In this document: positions 60,932-64,000 of the stretch, one piece after another | Layout of the letters: every line of letters begins with the position of its first letter | Numbering within the stretch: the first letter of the stretch is position 1 | From: Citreimonas salinaria | GTDB taxonomy: Bacteria; Pseudomonadota; Alphaproteobacteria; Rhodobacterales; Rhodobacteraceae | Length of the DNA stretch: 64,000 bases | Assembly: GCF_900107235.1 (NCBI RefSeq) | Contig: NZ_FNPF01000001.1 | Coordinates: 62,001-126,000, forward strand | Direction of reading: 5' to 3' | Notes under the pieces: generated by a model | The model's input: only the letters and a program-made list of their open reading frames with translations | Told to the model about the DNA's origin: nothing | The model's database searches: none | Program-made: the position numbers and the translations under genes

Positions 60932-61164
60932 GCCTTGCGGATCAGGTAGACCTGCGCGTTGTCTTCTTCGGCGGTGTCGACGAGCGTGTGACCGGCCTCG
61001 GCGCAGAAATGCGGAACGTCGATGACGGCTGCGGGATCGTCGGCCAGCATGCGCAGCACCGCGCCCGGCGCCAGCGCCTGAAGACGCTTGCGCGCCTTGA
61101 GCACCGGCAGCGGGCACAGCAGCCCGCGCGCGTCCAGTTCGTGATCCCAGTTCGTCCCGCTCAT
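60928..61164 (-). CDS. TusA-family sulfur carrier protein
   Basis: A 78-aa protein from the ATG at 61164: WDHELDARGLLCPLPVLKAR with the CPxP persulfide site, then KRLQALAPGAVLRMLADDPA and a C-terminal FCAEAGHTLVDTAEEDNAQV. This is the TusA/SirA fold. Its stop overlaps that of moeA (CTAG shared) and it is divergent from the NAD-dependent FDH genes. A TusA-like protein here could feed sulfur to FdhD or to molybdopterin synthesis. Confidence 0.92.
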   Translation of the reverse strand: MSGTNWDHELDARGLLCPLPVLKARKRLQALAPGAVLRMLADDPAAVIDVPHFCAEAGHTLVDTAEEDNAQVYLIRKA

Positions 61165-61246
61165 GCGCCACATCTAGGCCGTGGCTACGGCACTGTCCAT
61201 GCCGGGCATTGATCGACAGTTCCTATCAGAGTACGGGTTTTTCATA

Positions 61247-61263
61247 TTGATTGTTTTCATCAA
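61247..61263. promoter_or_regulatory. Inverted repeat upstream of the NAD-dependent FDH genes
   Basis: TTGAT (61247-61251) and ATCAA (61259-61263) form an interrupted palindrome in an unusually AT-rich patch 39 bp upstream of the chosen fdsB start. The size and layout suit a LysR- or FNR-like operator; the regulator is not in the window. Confidence 0.4.
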
Positions 61264-61301
61264 CCCGTCTCTTGGTGCGGGAAAGCGAATGGGGAATGCA
61301 A

Positions 61302-62996
61302 ATGGCCTTGGATGACCGCGACAGCGTCTGGCGCGCGGGTCGCAGCAACGGCAAGGGGCGTTCCACGCCCAAGGGCCGGCAGTTGGACGACACCGCCTTG
61401 GCCGAGGTGTGCGCCCTGCTGGGCGATCGGCCACGGCGACGCGATCTGCTGATCGAGCATCTGCACCTGATCCAGGACGCCTACGGCCACCTGTCGGCCC
61501 CGCACCTGCGCGCGCTGGCCGAGGAAATGCGCCTGTCGATGGCCGAGGTCTGGGAAGTGGCGACGTTCTACGCGCACTTCGATCCAGTGCGCGAGGACGA
61601 GACCCCGCCGCCCGACCTGACGATCCGCGTCTGCGACTCGCTGTCCTGTGAACTTGCGCGATCACAGGCGCTGTTCGACGCGTTGCAGGCCGGTCACGAC
61701 CCGGCGCGCGTGCGCGTGCTGCGCGCACCCTGCATGGGCCGCTGCGACACCGCGCCCGTGGCCGAGGTCGGGCATCGCCACGTGGACCACGCTACACCCG
61801 AGCGAGTCACCGAGGCCGTGCAGTCGGGCCATTTCCACCCGCGCATCCCGGACTACGAACGCTTCGACGCCTACCGCGCGACGGGCGGCTACGACACGCT
61901 GCGATCCCTGCGCGAAACCGGCGACTGGGAAGCTGTGCAGGAACGGGTCCTGACCGCAGGTCTGCGCGGGCTGGGCGGCGCGGGCTTCCCGTCGGGCAAG
62001 AAATGGGGCTTCGTGCGCGCCAATCCCGGCCCGCGCTACCTGGCAGTCAACGGCGACGAGGGCGAGCCCGGCACGTTCAAAGACCGCTACTACTTGGAAC
62101 GCACGCCGCACCTGTTTCTGGAAGGCATGCTGATCGCGGCTTGGGCGGTCGAGGCCGAGGTGGCCTTCATCTACATGCGCGACGAGTATCCCGCCGTGCT
62201 GGAGATCCTGCGCCGAGAGATCGCCACGCTCGAAGACGCCGGCATCGTGGCGCCCGGATACATCGACCTGCGCCGCGGCGCCGGCGCCTATATCTGCGGC
62301 GAGGAATCCGCGATGATCGAGTCGATCGAGGGCAAGCGCGGCATCCCGCGCCTGCGGCCGCCCTACGTCGCGCAGGTCGGCGTCTTCGACCGGCCCACGC
62401 TGGTGCACAACGTGGAAACGCTGCACTGGGTCGCGCGGGTCTGCCGCGAAGGACCCGAGGCCCTGAACGTGCATGAACACAACGGCCGCACGGGCCTGCG
62501 CAGCTATTCCGTCTCGGGCCGCGTGGCGGTGCCGGGCGTCTACCTGCTGCACGCCGGTTCCACGATCAAGGACGTGATCGAGGCCGCCGGGGGCATGGCC
62601 GAGGGTCACACGTTGAAGGCCTACCAGCCGGGCGGGCCGTCTTCGGGTCTGCTGCCGGCGACGATGGACGACGTGCCGCTGGATTTCGACACGCTGCAGC
62701 CGCACGGCTCGTTCATCGGCTCGGCCGCGGTGGTGGTGCTGTCCGACCACGACAGCGCGCGCGACGCGGCACTCAACATGCTGCGGTTCTTCGAGGATGA
62801 ATCCTGCGGCCAGTGCACACCCTGCCGGTCGGGCTGCGAAAAGGCGGTCAAGCTGATGCAGGCGGATCGCTGGGACGCCGCCTTGCTGACAGATTTGTGC
62901 GAGGTCATGGTCGATGCCTCGATCTGCGGGCTGGGCCAGGCGGCGCCGAACCCGATCCTGCACGTTCTGAAACATTTTCCCGACGAGGTTTCGTGA
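61302..62996 (+). CDS. fdsB: NAD-dependent formate dehydrogenase beta subunit, fused NuoE-NuoF
   Basis: A 564-aa protein from the ATG at 61302 behind GGGGA. Residues 20-165 are NuoE/FdsG-like with a [2Fe-2S] site (RVCDSLSCELARS, APCMGRCDTAP). Residues about 200-564 are NuoF/FdsB: GLRGLGGAGFPSGKKWGFVR (NADH), LAVNGDEGEPGTFKDR (FMN), ICGEESAMIESIEGKRG, and the [4Fe-4S] site ESCGQCTPCRSGCEK. The typical FdsG and FdsB are separate, so this is a natural gamma-beta fusion. It overlaps fdsA by 1 nt (TGATG) and reduces NAD+ with electrons from the alpha subunit. Confidence 0.93.
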   Translation: MALDDRDSVWRAGRSNGKGRSTPKGRQLDDTALAEVCALLGDRPRRRDLLIEHLHLIQDAYGHLSAPHLRALAEEMRLSMAEVWEVATFYAHFDPVREDETPPPDLTIRVCDSLSCELARSQALFDALQAGHDPARVRVLRAPCMGRCDTAPVAEVGHRHVDHATPERVTEAVQSGHFHPRIPDYERFDAYRATGGYDTLRSLRETGDWEAVQERVLTAGLRGLGGAGFPSGKKWGFVRANPGPRYLAVNGDEGEPGTFKDRYYLERTPHLFLEGMLIAAWAVEAEVAFIYMRDEYPAVLEILRREIATLEDAGIVAPGYIDLRRGAGAYICGEESAMIESIEGKRGIPRLRPPYVAQVGVFDRPTLVHNVETLHWVARVCREGPEALNVHEHNGRTGLRSYSVSGRVAVPGVYLLHAGSTIKDVIEAAGGMAEGHTLKAYQPGGPSSGLLPATMDDVPLDFDTLQPHGSFIGSAAVVVLSDHDSARDAALNMLRFFEDESCGQCTPCRSGCEKAVKLMQADRWDAALLTDLCEVMVDASICGLGQAAPNPILHVLKHFPDEVS

Positions 62997-64000
62997 TGGA
63001 TGGCTCGCGCCCAGAACCGGTGATCTTCACGCTCGACGGCCAATCGGTCGCCGCGCATGAGGGCGAGACGCTGTGGGACGTGGCGACGCGCCACGGCAAG
63101 ACGATCCCGCACCTGTGCCACAAGCCGGCGCCGGGCTACCGCCCCGACGGCAATTGCCGCGCCTGCATGGTCGAGATCGACGGCGAACGTTCGCTGGCGC
63201 CGTCCTGCTGCCGCAACCCCGAGAACGGCATGACCGTCCGCACCGACACCGCGCGCGCCGAAAAGGCCCGCGCGATGGTGCTGGAGCTGCTGCTGGCCGA
63301 CCAGCCCACGCGGGACGACGCGCACGACCGGTCTGCCCACCTGTGGGACATGGCCGATGCGGCGGGCGTTGCCGAAAGCCGCTTTCCCGCGCTGGGGCCC
63401 GAGCGCATACCGCTGCTCGATGACAGCCACGTGGCGATGCGCGTGAACCTCGATGCCTGCATCCAGTGCGGACTGTGCGTGCGCGCCTGCCGCGAGGTGC
63501 AGGTCAACGACGTGATCGGTATGGCCGGGCGCGGACACGACGCTTATCCGGTCTTCGATTTCGACGACCCGATGGGCGACAGCACCTGCGTCGCCTGTGG
63601 CGAATGCGTGCAAGCCTGCCCCACCGGCGCGCTGATGCCCGCCAGCGTGATGGACGAGGCGCAGCACGGCGACAGCGACGACTACGACAGCGAAACGAAA
63701 TCCGTCTGCCCGTTCTGCGGCGTCGGGTGCCAGATCAGCGTCAAGGTCAAGGACGGCCGCGTGACCCACGTGGAGGGCATCAACGGCCCCGCGAACGAAG
63801 GCCGGCTGTGTGTCAAGGGACGCTTCGGCTTCGACTACATCCACCACCCGCACCGGTTGACCAAGCCGTTGATCCGCCGCGACGACGCTCCGGAAAAGGG
63901 CATGAACGCCGATCCGGGCAACCCGTGGACCCATTTCCGCGAGGCGACCTGGGACGAGGCGCTGGACCGCGCCGCCCACGGGCTGGCCGACCTGCGCAGC
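62996..64000 (+). CDS. fdsA: NAD-dependent formate dehydrogenase alpha subunit, N-terminal part (runs off window end)
   Basis: An open frame of 335 codons from the ATG at 62996, continuing past the window. The N-terminus is a [2Fe-2S] NuoG-like ferredoxin (TLDGQSVAAHEGETLWDVAT, HLCHKPAPGYRPDGNCRACM), then two [4Fe-4S] sites (CIQCGLCVRACREVQ, CVACGECVQACPTGA) and the molybdopterin domain's first cluster (SVCPFCGVGCQISVKVKDGR, NEGRLCVKGRFGFDYIHHP). No Tat signal is present, so the enzyme is cytoplasmic. The metal ligand (Cys or Sec) lies beyond the window. Confidence 0.94.
   Translation, partial: MDGSRPEPVIFTLDGQSVAAHEGETLWDVATRHGKTIPHLCHKPAPGYRPDGNCRACMVEIDGERSLAPSCCRNPENGMTVRTDTARAEKARAMVLELLLADQPTRDDAHDRSAHLWDMADAAGVAESRFPALGPERIPLLDDSHVAMRVNLDACIQCGLCVRACREVQVNDVIGMAGRGHDAYPVFDFDDPMGDSTCVACGECVQACPTGALMPASVMDEAQHGDSDDYDSETKSVCPFCGVGCQISVKVKDGRVTHVEGINGPANEGRLCVKGRFGFDYIHHPHRLTKPLIRRDDAPEKGMNADPGNPWTHFREATWDEALDRAAHGLADLRS

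Overview
The window is about 64 kb of GC-rich DNA with alphaproteobacterial gene content, most likely from a marine member of the Rhodobacteraceae (Roseobacter-type). Two observations point there: a SAM/SAH riboswitch next to metK and lnt remnants, an element known from Rhodobacterales, and a DUF3305/DUF3306/TorD/FDH3 formate dehydrogenase cluster typical of the group. No rRNA, tRNA, CRISPR array or complete insertion sequence was seen. The assignment is from gene content alone; no database search was possible.

Region 1 (1-39.1 kb) is a large exopolysaccharide or O-antigen locus. It starts with rmlB (partial), rmlC and a UDP-glucuronate 4-epimerase. A decayed, duplicated segment follows (glycosyltransferase/gmd/sulfotransferase fragments), then a nucleotidyltransferase-like gene and a sugar-nucleotide block: glycosyltransferase, gmd, fcl, manC, ugd, galE. 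These would supply GDP-fucose, GDP-mannose, UDP-glucuronate, UDP-galactose and dTDP-rhamnose. At 11.5-12.05 kb lies a scrapyard of housekeeping fragments: IS3 orfA, ahcY, the end of lnt, a well-preserved SAM/SAH riboswitch and the first codons of metK. A tightly coupled seven-gene cassette (12.1-18.8 kb) encodes a Rossmann dehydrogenase/epimerase, a TIM-barrel epimerase, a pseudo-glycosyltransferase with membrane anchor, an FAD oxidoreductase, GtrA, a GT2 and a GT-C-like membrane protein. It looks like a machine that makes and attaches an unusual sugar through an undecaprenyl-linked route.

After an 880-bp decayed stretch come a Wzc-type tyrosine kinase, a methyltransferase, a phage-tailspike-like beta-helix protein, four glycosyltransferases, three sulfotransferases, a Wzy-like polymerase, a GMC oxidoreductase/aldo-keto reductase pair, a hexapeptide acyltransferase and a Wzx-like flippase carrying a transposase-type HTH at its N-terminus. 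The predicted product is a fucose/uronate-containing, probably sulfated polysaccharide made by a Wzx/Wzy-type pathway. No Wza, no initiating phosphoglycosyltransferase, no phosphomannomutase and no PAPS synthesis genes lie in the window.

Region 2 (39.2-64 kb) is a formate/molybdenum (tungsten) island. An MFS transporter and four small accessory genes (DUF6505, biotin/lipoate-ligase-like DUF4444, Mrp/ApbC, DUF6494) lead to a cytochrome c with a TupA/ModA-like N-terminal segment and a polyferredoxin. From 46.1 kb the plus strand carries DUF3305, DUF3306, a TorD chaperone, a 61-aa Tat peptide, the Tat-exported FDH3 catalytic subunit (cysteine, not selenocysteine), its iron-sulfur and cytochrome b subunits, a WD40-cytochrome c fusion, a 42-aa membrane peptide and a response regulator lacking the sigma-54 GAFTGA loop. 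Hairpin arrays sit in the two large intercistronic gaps around the FDH core genes. Then follow DUF2478, fdhD, mobA, mobB and a moeA fused to an extra N-terminal domain, i.e. cofactor synthesis and insertion. A TusA-like protein faces a second, cytoplasmic NAD-linked formate dehydrogenase (fused NuoE-NuoF beta subunit; alpha subunit cut by the window end). The organism could therefore oxidise formate both in the periplasm into the electron transport chain and in the cytoplasm to NADH.
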